A stretch of DNA of 64,000 bases from NCBI GenBank assembly GCA_937996625.1, contig CALKVA010000007.1, forward strand, positions 59,094 through 123,093, written 5' to 3'. The stretch comes from UBA5951 sp009936885 (GTDB lineage: Bacteria > Pseudomonadota > Alphaproteobacteria > Puniceispirillales > Puniceispirillaceae). Position 1 is the stretch's first letter. Each line of letters starts with the position of its first letter. Made by a program: the position numbers and the translations under genes. The notes under the pieces were generated by a model. It searched no databases. It saw nothing but the letters and a program-made list of their open reading frames with translations, and was not told the DNA's origin. Shown piece after piece: positions 9,299 through 18,638 of this stretch.

Positions 9299-10443
9299 GC
9301 ATTTCTGCCCAACAAACAGGCCAGAAAAAAGGCCAGAAGAAAATTGCTATAATTGGCGCTGGTTGTGCTGGATGGTCTCTTGCAGCACGGGCTGACCAAT
9401 TATCGGCAAGCCGTATAGAACTGTTCAAAAAACAGGATAATCATGCCTCTCATAGCTGGGGATTCTGGCAAATGCCTTGGCTCTTGGATGCTGTGTCACA
9501 GACCCGAAAAAAATGGAATAAATGGCAAATCATTACCCATAATGGATGCGCAGAACACCATAGTGCAACTCATCCATATTGTAGCCTTCAGAGTGATGTA
9601 TGGATAAAATCATGCTCACAAAAATTCTTATCTGCGAAAACCCAAACATCTATCACCGAAGTCCCTGTCCGTAAAACTGAAAAAAACAGGGTGATTACAT
9701 CTGAGGATAAATCAGATTTTGACGTTATTTATGACTCGCGTCCTCCTGTGGCTGACACAAATATACTTCTTCAACATTTCAGAGGATTAGAAATTCGCGC
9801 CGCAAAGCCTGTCTTTAATCCAGAGGTAGCTATATTAATGGATTTCAGAGTATCACAGGAAAATGGCATCCATTTTATGTACGTGCTTGGATATGATGAA
9901 TATACAGCATTGGTTGAATCCACATTCTTTAGCCTGTCTCCTCACCATGATGAAGTTTATGAAGCTGCTATTAGAGAATATCTAAACACAGTGTTTCATC
10001 TAGATGATTTTGAAATTATCCATAGCGAGAGCGGTGTTATCCCGATGGGACGCGTAAGCCGCGTAGATAGTAATCCGTTCTTGTTGGCAATTGGCAGCAA
10101 TGCAGGTACTATAAGACCATCATCTGGCTATGCCTTTAGTTTTATTCAAAAGCAAATAGAACAGTTCACAAGCCAGAATACAAACCCTAAATCCCCTCAT
10201 AAAAAGTATGATTTATGGATGGATAGCGTGTTTCTGTCTGTCCTTAAATCAAATCCAGAAAAAGCGCCAAATCTATTTCTTAAGCTTGCTAAATACTTGA
10301 GCGGTGATGCATTCGCCCGCTTTTTAAGTGGCGATGCTAAAATTACGGATTATGCTTTTGTTATTTACTCAATGCCAAAATGGTTATTTATATGTCACGC
10401 CTTTAAGGTTATAGTGGGATCGCAAAAAAGGACTACCAGATGA
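9295..10443 (+). CDS. crtY: Lycopene beta-cyclase, CrtY
   Basis: A 382-residue flavoprotein-type lycopene cyclase that forms the beta-ionone rings of beta-carotene. After a short Gln/Lys-rich leader it carries the dinucleotide motif AIIGAGCAGWSLAA (about 18-31). The cyclase-type HSWGFW segment follows near residue 53, and IPMGRV lies in the substrate domain. The sequence is divergent in the middle, as is common for marine CrtY. Its start overlaps the crtB stop and its stop overlaps the blh start (both ATGA, 4 bp), so the three genes are tightly coupled. Confidence 0.9.
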   Translation: MSISAQQTGQKKGQKKIAIIGAGCAGWSLAARADQLSASRIELFKKQDNHASHSWGFWQMPWLLDAVSQTRKKWNKWQIITHNGCAEHHSATHPYCSLQSDVWIKSCSQKFLSAKTQTSITEVPVRKTEKNRVITSEDKSDFDVIYDSRPPVADTNILLQHFRGLEIRAAKPVFNPEVAILMDFRVSQENGIHFMYVLGYDEYTALVESTFFSLSPHHDEVYEAAIREYLNTVFHLDDFEIIHSESGVIPMGRVSRVDSNPFLLAIGSNAGTIRPSSGYAFSFIQKQIEQFTSQNTNPKSPHKKYDLWMDSVFLSVLKSNPEKAPNLFLKLAKYLSGDAFARFLSGDAKITDYAFVIYSMPKWLFICHAFKVIVGSQKRTTR

Positions 10444-11270
10444 GCTTGACGGTAATTGATTGGTGGGCATTAGCATTGGTGGTTTTTATTGGATTACCTC
10501 ACGGCGCTTTTGATGCTGCTATTTCTTTATCGATGGTCCCCTCTGCAAAGAAAATCATTCGGTTGGCTGGTATATTAATCTGCTACTTATTGATGGCGAT
10601 AATTGTTGTTTTGGTCTGGTATCAGCTCCCTGAATTTTCACTTCTTGTTTTCCTAATTATCAGCATCATACATTTTGGATTAGCTGATTACTCTGCAAGC
10701 CCAACCAGAATAAAATGGGCTCATGTAATTGCACATGGGGGAATTGTTGCGATTTGGTTGCCAGTAATTCACAAAGCAGAGGTTGAAGAACTTTTTGCAA
10801 TCTTAACAAACGGCCCCACCCCTTTTTTATGGGATATTATAACGATATTATTGGTATTCTGGATTGGGGGGGCTTTGTTGCATTTATACCAAACGCTGCG
10901 TTCAAAAAAGCACTATCTTGTGAGTATTGAGCTAATAGGATTTATTATCCTAGCCTGGATAGCTACTCCTCTTGTTACGTTTGCGATTTATTTTTGCTTA
11001 ATCCATAGCAGACGTCATTTTACTTTTATCTGGAAACAATTGCAGCCTATCAGCAGCAAACGGGTTTTAATAAATAGCGCGCTTCTTCTATCAGCTGCTA
11101 GTTGGCTAATGGGCGCAGGCTTATATTGGTATTTACATTTGGAAATGACCGCTAGTAATGCAGCGTTACAAACTATTTTCATTGGTCTTGCCGCATTAAC
11201 AGTTCCACATATGATGCTGATAGACCTTATATTCAGACCACATTCAACCAGAATAACTGAGAGCGACTGA
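10440..11270 (+). CDS. blh: Beta-carotene 15,15'-dioxygenase, Blh/Brp family
   Basis: A 276-residue integral membrane protein with about seven to eight hydrophobic helices. Conserved histidines typical of Brp/Blh iron enzymes are visible: GLPHGAFDA (about residue 21), IIHFGLADYS (near 79), AHGG (near 100) and HSRRHF (near 190). The family cleaves beta-carotene to two retinal molecules, supplying the opsin chromophore. Position directly after crtY and in the same cassette as a proteorhodopsin makes the assignment firm. It is followed 10 bp later by the type 2 isomerase gene. Confidence 0.93.
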   Translation: MSLTVIDWWALALVVFIGLPHGAFDAAISLSMVPSAKKIIRLAGILICYLLMAIIVVLVWYQLPEFSLLVFLIISIIHFGLADYSASPTRIKWAHVIAHGGIVAIWLPVIHKAEVEELFAILTNGPTPFLWDIITILLVFWIGGALLHLYQTLRSKKHYLVSIELIGFIILAWIATPLVTFAIYFCLIHSRRHFTFIWKQLQPISSKRVLINSALLLSAASWLMGAGLYWYLHLEMTASNAALQTIFIGLAALTVPHMMLIDLIFRPHSTRITESD

Positions 11271-11280
11271 TATAATTCAC

Positions 11281-12324
11281 ATGACAACACCTACTCAAAA
11301 AGACCTGATTTCAGCAAACCGAAAAGATATTCATATCGATTTAGCAAAATCTGATGCGTCTAGGTCCTTAAGACCGCACCCTCTTGACCTGATTACATTG
11401 CCTCACAATGCACTTCCAGAGATGGATTTTAATGAGGTTGATACAACTTGCCGATTTTTAAATAGGACATTGTCATTTCCATTTATGATAACTGGCATGA
11501 CTGGAGGTACGATGCGTGGTGATACGTTAAACCTTGCTTTTGCTGAGGTTGCGAACCAGTGCAAGGTTGCCTTGGGAGTTGGAAGCCAGCGCGGCAGTAT
11601 AGCTCGAAATAGAAGCCAGAATGAGTTACGCAGACTAGCACCTGACATTCCGCTTATAGGCAATATTGGCGGCGTGCAACTTGCGCAGGAAAATGGACTA
11701 GACCTTGCCAAAGCAGCTGTAGATGACCTTGAAGCAGACGTGCTTGCAATTCACCTAAACCCGCTTCAGGAAATAATTCAACCTGAGGGAGATCGTAACT
11801 GGCGGGGTGTCCTAACAGCAATTGAAAAAGCAGTTAGGGTTTTACCATGCCCTGTTCTAGTAAAAGAGGTTGGAGCAGGCATTAGTTTACCAGTTGCTCA
11901 AAAATTGCAAAATGTAGGTGTGCGCCATATTGATGTTGCATGCGCCGCAGGAACGAGCTGGGCTAGAATAGAGGCTGAGCGGCTTCCAGAGGAGGCGCGT
12001 GATATCTATGAGCCGTTCCTTGATTGGGGTCACTTAATTACTGATATTCTGCCAGAGATGCGTCAGTCTCTAAAAGATGTAACTCTAATTGGGTCTGGTG
12101 GGTTACGAGATGGTCTTGATTTGGCTAAATTACTATGGCTAGGGTGTGATATCGGTGGTGGTGCGTCCATTCTTTTGAAAGCGCTCGAATCTGAGGCATT
12201 AAGCATCCAGCAAGTAGATCTGCATAAATCTTTAGAAACGCTTAAAGAACAACTTACCATTGCTTTGTTTCTTACAGGTCACAAAACACCAGTTTTTAGA
12301 GATGAGGTTTCTGGAATCCGTTAG
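11281..12324 (+). CDS. fni: Type 2 isopentenyl-diphosphate delta-isomerase
   Basis: A 347-residue FMN-dependent TIM-barrel isomerase that interconverts IPP and DMAPP, balancing the precursors for CrtE. Diagnostic segments: FPFMITGMTGGT (about 63-74), LGVGSQR (98-104), NIGG, HLNPLQEIIQPEGDR (IPP-binding and Mg-binding residues, near 160) and GSGGLRDGLD near 275. Length matches Fni. It is the last gene of the retinal cassette and is followed by a strong terminator. Confidence 0.95.
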   Translation: MTTPTQKDLISANRKDIHIDLAKSDASRSLRPHPLDLITLPHNALPEMDFNEVDTTCRFLNRTLSFPFMITGMTGGTMRGDTLNLAFAEVANQCKVALGVGSQRGSIARNRSQNELRRLAPDIPLIGNIGGVQLAQENGLDLAKAAVDDLEADVLAIHLNPLQEIIQPEGDRNWRGVLTAIEKAVRVLPCPVLVKEVGAGISLPVAQKLQNVGVRHIDVACAAGTSWARIEAERLPEEARDIYEPFLDWGHLITDILPEMRQSLKDVTLIGSGGLRDGLDLAKLLWLGCDIGGGASILLKALESEALSIQQVDLHKSLETLKEQLTIALFLTGHKTPVFRDEVSGIR

Positions 12325-12427
12325 ATACAGGTATTTTTTAATTTAAATAAAAAATTTTATGCTTGCAAATCCATTAAAGATCAAGAAATGTATATATTAA
12401 GACTTTACTAAAGTCTTCCCCCAGACT

Positions 12428-12470
12428 GGAGGTCTCGGTTTTCCTACTTTCCGAGGCCTCCTACTTTCTT
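12428..12470 (+). terminator. Terminator of the retinal-biosynthesis cassette
   Basis: An 11-bp stem (GGAGGTCTCGG at 12428-12438 with CCGAGGCCTCC at 12451-12461, one G-T wobble) with a 12-base loop. It is followed by a T-rich stretch (12462-12478) about 100 bp after the fni stop codon. Confidence 0.8.
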
Positions 12471-12478
12471 TATTTATT

Positions 12479-12757
12479 GTTTTGGATAGTCCCTCGAAAC
12501 ACAATCTGCATTTTCACGATGTAGGATTGTACCGATATTAATAATCATAAAAAACAATTTATAAGGTTAATGATATTACCTACAGGGAAGGCGCCTCGCT
12601 AACTGCTTGCTATTTAAGACTGCCTTGAATAGGCTTTTAATATTTAAATCTTGATGATACCCTTTATAAAGGTTTCCATTACTTATTTAAAATTTTATCC
12701 ATAACGTCGCACCTGATGTTGAATTGAGATCCCCCATACAAAAATGGTTTTCTATTT
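12479..12757. other. Intergenic region upstream of the FMN hydroxyacid dehydrogenase
   Basis: About 280 bp after the cassette terminator, AT-rich, with no credible open frame or RNA gene. It presumably holds the promoter of the following FMN dehydrogenase gene, but I cannot place it with confidence. Confidence 0.4.
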
Positions 12758-13918
12758 ATGACACATAATTTAATGTCAAAATTTCCTAGAATTAAGGACT
12801 TAGAGAAAGTTGCCTCTAAAAAAATCCCTCCTTTTATTCATGCCTATCTTGCTGCTGGCACTGGCAGCGGTAATACGATGGCCCGCAACAGGAGAGCGCT
12901 TGACGAAATTACCTTCACGCCTGAATTAATGCATGGGCATTTTACACCCAATCTTGAAACTAAATTCCTTGGTAAGTCATATGCCTTACCATTCGGCGTC
13001 GCACCTATCGGATTATCATCTATGATATGGCCCTTATCTGAACATTATCTTTCTGAAATGGCGACAAGGCTAAAAATCCCCTATGCCCTTAGCACTGTTG
13101 CAGGAGCAAGCATCGAAGATATAGGAGAAAAATGCAAAGGATATGGCTGGTTTCAACTCTATGCCCCCCATAATCGCGATATCACATTTTCATTATTAGA
13201 TAGAGCAGAAAACGCTGATATGGGCGTGTTAGTGGTAACTGGCGATGTCCCGGCCCCTAGTCGGCGCGAAGATATGAGAAAGGCAGGCGCTCCAATTGGC
13301 TCTACCAATGCATCTCGTTTAACACCAAAAATGCTTCTTCAAATCCTACAGCACCCCAAATGGGCATTAGCGGCATTAGAATTAAGAGGCAAACTTCAAT
13401 TTAAAAATATGGAGAGATACGCTCCAAAAAATTCTACCCATGCTGTATCTAATTTTATAGCAGGACAGCTTCATGGCTCACTGAGCTGGGAGTATCTAGC
13501 GGAAATTAGAAAACACTGGAAAGGTCGTCTTGTTTTAAAAGGCGTATTGCGCCCGTCTGATGCTCTGAGAGCCATTGATACTGGTGTAGATGGCATTATT
13601 GTCTCAAACCATGGTGGCAGGCAATTTGATGCAAACCCTGCCTCGATTTCTGTTCTACCATCTATACGTCAAGCCGTGGGCTCTAATTTCCCAATTATTT
13701 TTGATAGCGGCATTCGCTCTGGCCTCGACATATTAAAGTCATTAGCAATGGGCGCTGATTTTGCGCTGGTTGGCAGGCCGTTCTTATATGGCATTGCTGC
13801 AATTGGAAGCCGAGGCGGCGACCATGTTGCAGCCATTCTTGAAGATGAAATTAGCAATGCCCTTGTGCAAATGGGTGCGAAAAATATCGCTGAATTACGA
13901 CAGCGCCTAAACCACTAA
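12758..13918 (+). CDS. FMN-dependent alpha-hydroxyacid dehydrogenase (LldD/glycolate oxidase family)
   Basis: A 386-residue TIM-barrel flavoenzyme oxidising an L-2-hydroxyacid (lactate, glycolate or similar) to the 2-oxoacid. Visible family motifs: FGVAPIGLSSM (about 82-92), STVAGASIEDI, WFQLYAP, LVLKGV (catalytic Lys region), the SNHGGRQFD active-site signature (catalytic His, near 283) and FDSGIRSGLDILKSLAMGADFALVGRPFLYG (phosphate-binding loop). Substrate cannot be told from sequence. A second, clearly different member lies at 30.3 kb. Its 3' end overlaps the convergent helicase gene by 4 bp. Confidence 0.88.
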   Translation: MTHNLMSKFPRIKDLEKVASKKIPPFIHAYLAAGTGSGNTMARNRRALDEITFTPELMHGHFTPNLETKFLGKSYALPFGVAPIGLSSMIWPLSEHYLSEMATRLKIPYALSTVAGASIEDIGEKCKGYGWFQLYAPHNRDITFSLLDRAENADMGVLVVTGDVPAPSRREDMRKAGAPIGSTNASRLTPKMLLQILQHPKWALAALELRGKLQFKNMERYAPKNSTHAVSNFIAGQLHGSLSWEYLAEIRKHWKGRLVLKGVLRPSDALRAIDTGVDGIIVSNHGGRQFDANPASISVLPSIRQAVGSNFPIIFDSGIRSGLDILKSLAMGADFALVGRPFLYGIAAIGSRGGDHVAAILEDEISNALVQMGAKNIAELRQRLNH

Positions 13919-15927
13919 TCAGAGCGGCGACGGCGTAAGGGTGCTTTTCCGCCCCCTATTCTGCGAGCTGTCTTATTTCCCCTGTTTTTGTCAGGCTGAC
14001 CTGAAGAACGCCCTCTTGAGGTTTCTTTTTTGTCGGAGGCAGGTAATTTAAGCGTTGGGGATGATTCTTTCGGTTTTCTTGGGCCATCGGCATTTGAAAA
14101 GCTGGGCTTCTTAGGTTTTCGTTTATTACCCAAACCCTCTGAATCTGATTTTTCAAATCGCCTCTTTTCTGATTTAAAACTCTGATCCCTGTCATCTCTA
14201 GATCTAGTATTTTGTCTAGTGTTTTCTCTGGAATTTTCTCTAGGGTTTTGCCTAGATTTTTGTCTGGCATCGGATCTAGGCGCACCTGCTGAGCCACCCC
14301 CTCTTCTTGAGGAAGAGAATTTTCGCTCCCTAACCATTGGAATACGCTCTGGGTGCGTTGACATTTGTTTAATATCTATTTTGCCTTCAAGCAAAAATTC
14401 AGGCTTTATCTCGGCAAGTAATTGCTTAACGCCATTCGCAGCAATTTCAATAAAAGTCGTCGAATTATGAATTTGAATATCTCCAATTAGGGATTTATCC
14501 ATATTACCAATCCTGCATAGCATGGCAACAAGCCATCTTGGTTCTGCGTTATCGCGATGACCAACAGAAAGCTCAAACCAAGTTGAAGCAGAAAAATCAG
14601 CAGGCCCCGCAGAACCTGAAACTGATAATTCTTCAGGAGCTGACTTACCTGCCATTTGACTGCGAACAAACGCAGACGCTATGGCTTCTGGTGAATATTT
14701 CTCAATAATTTTCTGGATAATATCAGCTTCAGACTCATCCATCGGCGCTGTTAGTAATTCTGATTTTAGTAAATTGGCCCTGTCTTTTTCGATAATCTGT
14801 TCAGCTGATGGCGGTGTTACCCAGCTTGGTTGAATACCATTGCTCTGAAACATCTTCTCAACACGTTTAAAGTTACGATTTGGGATCAAAACAACAGAAA
14901 TACCTTTGCGCCCGGCACGGCCTGTTCGCCCAGAGCGATGCAACATAGCCTCATCACTTTGTGGCAAATCTGCGTGAATAACTAAGTCTAGATTTGGTAA
15001 ATCAATTCCCCGAGCTGCTACATCAGTTGCAACACACACATCCGCCTTGCCGTCTCGCATAGATTGAAGCGCAAAATTTCTCTCTTTCTGTGATAGCTCA
15101 CCAGACAAGGCAACTACCGAAAATCCGCGATTATTCAAACGAGATGCTAAATGGGTAACAGCAGCCCGTGTATTACAGAAAACAATTGCACCTGATACAT
15201 CATGATATCGAAGCAGATTGATAATTGATTTATCTCTATCAGAAGGCTGAATTTTTATTGCATGATAGCTGATATCAAGATGTTGTGTTGTCTTAGAAGA
15301 AACTGAAATTCGAATTGTTTCTTTTTGATAGGTACGCGCCATCTTAGCGATTTGGGCAGGCACTGTAGCTGAGAATAATAAAGTCCTGCGGCTAACAGGT
15401 GCTTTTTCTAGAATAAAGGTTAAATCTTCACGAAATCCCATATCAAGCATTTCATCTGCTTCATCTAGAACAACCGCTTTGATATCTGACAGGCGCAGTG
15501 CGCCACGTTCAATATGGTCTCGTAATCTGCCAGGCGTTCCAACAACAATATGAGCGCCACTTTCCAACGTCCTACGCTCTGCTCTTGGATCCATTCCGCC
15601 CACACAAGAGGCAAATTGCGCATTGGTGCGCGCATATACCCATTCAAGCTCTTTACGGACCTGCAATGCAAGCTCTCTTGTTGGCGCAATTATCAATGCA
15701 ACGGGAAGTTTAGGGCGACTAAATTCGGTATCCTCTTGCAGCAAGGTGGTAGCAATAGACAATCCAAATGCAAGCGTTTTACCTGAACCTGTTTGTGCAG
15801 ATACAAGTAGGTCAGCGTCTGGTTGCTCTATATCAAGTACTGCCTCCTGAACAGGTGTCATTGTATCATAGGAGCGCGCTGACATCGCCTCTGCAAGAGC
15901 AGAATGGATTTTAATCGGGTCTGACAT
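13915..15927 (-). CDS. DEAD-box ATP-dependent RNA helicase with DbpA-type RNA-binding domain
   Basis: About 670 residues. All helicase motifs are present: Q motif region (MTPVQEAVL), SAQTGSGKT (Walker A), APTRELA, GTPGRLRDHI, DEAD, SAT, the RGIDLP segment and HRSGRTGRAGR. A DbpA/CsdA-like RNA-binding domain (residues about 475-545) follows, then a long disordered tail rich in Arg, Asn, Ser, Lys and Pro. This resembles CsdA/DeaD helicases that unwind structured RNA during ribosome assembly and cold adaptation. The longer frame begins at 15963, but MSDPIKIHSAL at 15927 fits the family N-terminus and has a purine-rich GAAAGAAA upstream. Confidence 0.92.
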   Translation of the reverse strand: MSDPIKIHSALAEAMSARSYDTMTPVQEAVLDIEQPDADLLVSAQTGSGKTLAFGLSIATTLLQEDTEFSRPKLPVALIIAPTRELALQVRKELEWVYARTNAQFASCVGGMDPRAERRTLESGAHIVVGTPGRLRDHIERGALRLSDIKAVVLDEADEMLDMGFREDLTFILEKAPVSRRTLLFSATVPAQIAKMARTYQKETIRISVSSKTTQHLDISYHAIKIQPSDRDKSIINLLRYHDVSGAIVFCNTRAAVTHLASRLNNRGFSVVALSGELSQKERNFALQSMRDGKADVCVATDVAARGIDLPNLDLVIHADLPQSDEAMLHRSGRTGRAGRKGISVVLIPNRNFKRVEKMFQSNGIQPSWVTPPSAEQIIEKDRANLLKSELLTAPMDESEADIIQKIIEKYSPEAIASAFVRSQMAGKSAPEELSVSGSAGPADFSASTWFELSVGHRDNAEPRWLVAMLCRIGNMDKSLIGDIQIHNSTTFIEIAANGVKQLLAEIKPEFLLEGKIDIKQMSTHPERIPMVRERKFSSSRRGGGSAGAPRSDARQKSRQNPRENSRENTRQNTRSRDDRDQSFKSEKRRFEKSDSEGLGNKRKPKKPSFSNADGPRKPKESSPTLKLPASDKKETSRGRSSGQPDKNRGNKTARRIGGGKAPLRRRRSD

Positions 15928-16279
15928 ATGAGTTTCTTTCGAACAGGGCGGTAAACACCTCATTTCACACTGTTTTTTATAGACTAATCTCTTATCTATT
16001 CAGCAACAGCTACTTCACAGAATGAAATACTGCATTTTGAATACGCCTTGTGATGCGAGCTGTCAAAGATTTTAAAATGGTTTCGGGATAATCTGTATTA
16101 TTTCAGGTCTGTAATATGAACATCGCGATATCAAAGACGCAAACCAACCTAAACCTCTAGAATAATGTTTACCCTTAAAAATATACTTAATGGATGAGAT
16201 TATAAATAATTTCACTTTGGATTAATAGTGATACAAACTAAAACGATATTATCTGCCATGTTTATCTGATGAGAAAAAA
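15928..16279. other. Divergent intergenic region between helicase and hisI
   Basis: About 350 bp of AT-rich sequence between divergent genes, so promoters for both are expected. No open frame, tRNA or strong hairpin was seen. Cold-shock type 5' leaders are common before deaD-like genes, but I see no specific element I can support. Confidence 0.4.
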
Positions 16280-16666
16280 ATGACTGACTTTATGGAGCAA
16301 CTAAATTTTAATGCTGATGGATTAATCCCTGCAATCGCACAGCAATGGGACAGTGGCGAGGTATTAATGATGGCCTGGATGTCAAAAGAAACACTTCTAA
16401 AATCATTAGAACAAAAACGCGCTATTTATTATTCGCGCTCTCGGCAATCTGAATGGCGCAAAGGCGATAGCTCTGGACATATCCAGAAATTAAAAGAAAT
16501 TAGAGCTGATTGTGATACAGATTGCATATTATTGCTGGTAGATCAGGTAGGGGCTGCCTGCCATGAAAATACGAGAAGTTGTTTTACAAAACAGATATCT
16601 AAAACAGCTATCACACCTAATGCAGAAACTGCTTATCCAGCGTTGTTTTCTAAAAGCAACAAATAA
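16280..16666 (+). CDS. hisI: Phosphoribosyl-AMP cyclohydrolase, HisI
   Basis: A 128-residue HisI that opens the adenine ring of phosphoribosyl-AMP in histidine synthesis. Key segments: LMMAWMSKETL (about 29-39), the YYSRSRQSEWRKGDSSGH block (Zn/substrate region), DCDTDCILLLVDQ (Mg-binding aspartates and Zn-ligand Cys) and CHENTRSCF (second Cys). It is a stand-alone cyclohydrolase with no HisE domain fused. The start has GAGAAA upstream. The gene converges with moaE with a single base between stop codons. Confidence 0.95.
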   Translation: MTDFMEQLNFNADGLIPAIAQQWDSGEVLMMAWMSKETLLKSLEQKRAIYYSRSRQSEWRKGDSSGHIQKLKEIRADCDTDCILLLVDQVGAACHENTRSCFTKQISKTAITPNAETAYPALFSKSNK

Positions 16667-16667
16667 T

Positions 16668-17135
16668 TTAGCTTTTTTTGGTTTTTTTCGACAGCCAGCT
16701 TTTTGAGGCATTTTGATCTTTTTTGCGTTCAGATACCCAAATCCTTCCTTCTTGTGTTTCTTCTGACTTCCAAAAAGGAGCATCGGTTTTTAAAAAATCC
16801 ATAATATAGCGGCAACCATCAAATGCAGCATGCCGATGGGCAGATGCACATCCGACAAACACAATATTATCTTCTGGCAGTAGCCTGCCAACCCGGTGAA
16901 TTATTCTCACCGCCTCTAATGACCCTTTTTGCATGGCTGCAGCTGCTATTTTTTCAAGGGCATCTTCTGACATACCAGGGTAATGCTCAAGAGTAAGGGA
17001 AATAAGAGCGTTAGATTCTGAGCTATCGCGAACGACCCCAGAAAAAGTTGCAATAGCACCAACTGTTTTTGAGCTCATTGATTTTATTTCAGCAGATACG
17101 TCAAAATCTTCTTGCTGAATTCTAATTTTAATCAC
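16668..17135 (-). CDS. moaE: Molybdopterin synthase catalytic subunit, MoaE
   Basis: A 155-residue MoaE that, with MoaD, converts cyclic pyranopterin monophosphate to molybdopterin. Visible features: GAIATFSGVVRD near 30, LEHYPGMSEDAL near 50, RIIHRVGRLLPEDNIVFVG near 78, HRHAAFDGCRYIMDFLKTDAPFWKSE with the catalytic-region lysines. The start is a GTG one base after the moaD stop codon, with a GGGGG-type ribosome binding site inside moaD. It is the last gene of the moaA-mobB-moeA-moaD-moaE operon. Confidence 0.95.
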   Translation of the reverse strand: MIKIRIQQEDFDVSAEIKSMSSKTVGAIATFSGVVRDSSESNALISLTLEHYPGMSEDALEKIAAAAMQKGSLEAVRIIHRVGRLLPEDNIVFVGCASAHRHAAFDGCRYIMDFLKTDAPFWKSEETQEGRIWVSERKKDQNASKSWLSKKTKKS

Positions 17136-17136
17136 C

Positions 17137-17388
17137 TCACCCCCCTGTTACAGGCGGGAAAAAGGCTACCTCGTCTGTATCTGACAGCTCAGTGTCATGA
17201 CTAACAAATTGTTGGTTTCTAGCAGCCCGTATCGCGCTCATATTATCAAAAGCACGCGCATGACCCTCTGATTGCAGTTTTAGATATTCTGCAAGCTGGT
17301 TAATGGTTCTGACATGTTTTGGGCAGGATAATTCCTCTTGAGAATAGCCAATATTGTCACGCACCCATGCAAAATAAAGAATTCTCAT
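17137..17388 (-). CDS. moaD: Molybdopterin synthase sulfur carrier subunit, MoaD
   Basis: About 83 residues with a ubiquitin-like fold and the essential C-terminal double glycine (FFPPVTGG), which becomes thiocarboxylated to donate sulfur. The ATG at 17388 is preferred over one at 17394: GGAAAG lies 6-7 bases upstream of it and the resulting 4-bp ATGA overlap with moeA matches the other joints of this operon. Confidence 0.92.
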   Translation of the reverse strand: MRILYFAWVRDNIGYSQEELSCPKHVRTINQLAEYLKLQSEGHARAFDNMSAIRAARNQQFVSHDTELSDTDEVAFFPPVTGG

Positions 17389-18638
17389 AAGCATCTTTCC
17401 ATAAAAGGCAAAAAATCAAGCATCATACCAGGCTCAACCCCTGAATTTTCATTTGGTATTTCGACCAAACCATCCGCCCCTGTAAGAGAAGAGATAACAC
17501 CCGCACCTTTTCTGCCATGCAAATCAATATAGGTTCTACCATCATCGCCTCGCACCAGCTTAGCTCTTAGATATTCAGCTCTATTCGCTGATTTATTATG
17601 CCTAAACAAAGCCGGAAGAGCAATACGAAGAGGGTGCCTCACTGACCCGCTTTGCAAGCGGTCAAGAAGCGGCGCTACGATTAATCGGTAACAAACAAAA
17701 GTAGCAACTGGGTTTCCTGGCAGACATATTATAAGCTTATTGCCACGTTTTCCAACTGCCATGGGCCTGCCTGGCTTCATCGCAATCCGCCAGAAAATTA
17801 CCTCAAAGCCAAGAGCGGCTAGCACCTCTTGGGTATGGTCTTCAATGCCCTGTGATGCGCCGCCAGAGGAAATGACAACATCATTATCAACCAGTGCTGC
17901 CTCATACGCTCTTTGCAAATTAGATTTATCATCTATCACAATTCCATAATCAGAACATAAATGATTATCTTGGCAAATAAGAGAATACAGCATCGGGCGG
18001 TTAGTATCATAGAGCTGACCCATATTCAGACTATTATCATTTAATGTATCTGACGCATCTACAACCTCATCTCCAGTGGATAGCACGCCAACTGATAGTT
18101 CTAGATAGCAGGATATTTTTGATTTTCCAATAGCAGATAATTGACCAATTTCTGCTGGCGAAATTCTCCCGCCTTTTCGAATTATTTGCTCACCCTTACT
18201 AAGATTTTCGCCTACCTTTCGGATATTCAATCCTTGTTTGGCGATTGTGGCGATCTTCACCTTATTTTCGCTTTCAACAATACAGTTCTCCTGCATTGCG
18301 ATACAATCTAGACCATCTGGAACAATAGCTCCTGTAAAAATAGCAACTGCCTGACCTTGTAAAACCGCTCCTTCAAATGGATGCCCTGCCCTAATTTCTG
18401 CAACCACGTCATATATAAATTCAGGGTTGGCAATTGCCCAATCATAATGAAAAGCAAACCCATCTGCAGCAGCATTATTGCGGGCTGGAAGTGCCATTGG
18501 ACTATCCATATCTTCAGCGCAAATCCTACCAGTTGCAGATTTAAGGCTAATTTCCTCACACCTTTCAAGCGGTCTTACTGATTGTTGTAATAAGCGAGCA
18601 ACCTCAGATACAGATTTTGCGTTTTCCGTCATCATCAT
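17385..18638 (-). CDS. moeA: Molybdopterin molybdenumtransferase, MoeA
   Basis: A 417-residue MoeA that inserts molybdate into adenylated molybdopterin. Domain order matches the family: N-terminal MoeA_N (about 15-180, with PARNNAAADGFAF), central MoCF domain (about 190-330, with STGDEV, SSGGAS, KPGRPMA, LPGNPVA) and a C-terminal barrel. The ATG at 18638 overlaps the mobB stop by 4 bp, so the two are translationally coupled. It overlaps moaD downstream in the same way. Confidence 0.95.
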   Translation of the reverse strand: MMMTENAKSVSEVARLLQQSVRPLERCEEISLKSATGRICAEDMDSPMALPARNNAAADGFAFHYDWAIANPEFIYDVVAEIRAGHPFEGAVLQGQAVAIFTGAIVPDGLDCIAMQENCIVESENKVKIATIAKQGLNIRKVGENLSKGEQIIRKGGRISPAEIGQLSAIGKSKISCYLELSVGVLSTGDEVVDASDTLNDNSLNMGQLYDTNRPMLYSLICQDNHLCSDYGIVIDDKSNLQRAYEAALVDNDVVISSGGASQGIEDHTQEVLAALGFEVIFWRIAMKPGRPMAVGKRGNKLIICLPGNPVATFVCYRLIVAPLLDRLQSGSVRHPLRIALPALFRHNKSANRAEYLRAKLVRGDDGRTYIDLHGRKGAGVISSLTGADGLVEIPNENSGVEPGMMLDFLPFMERCL

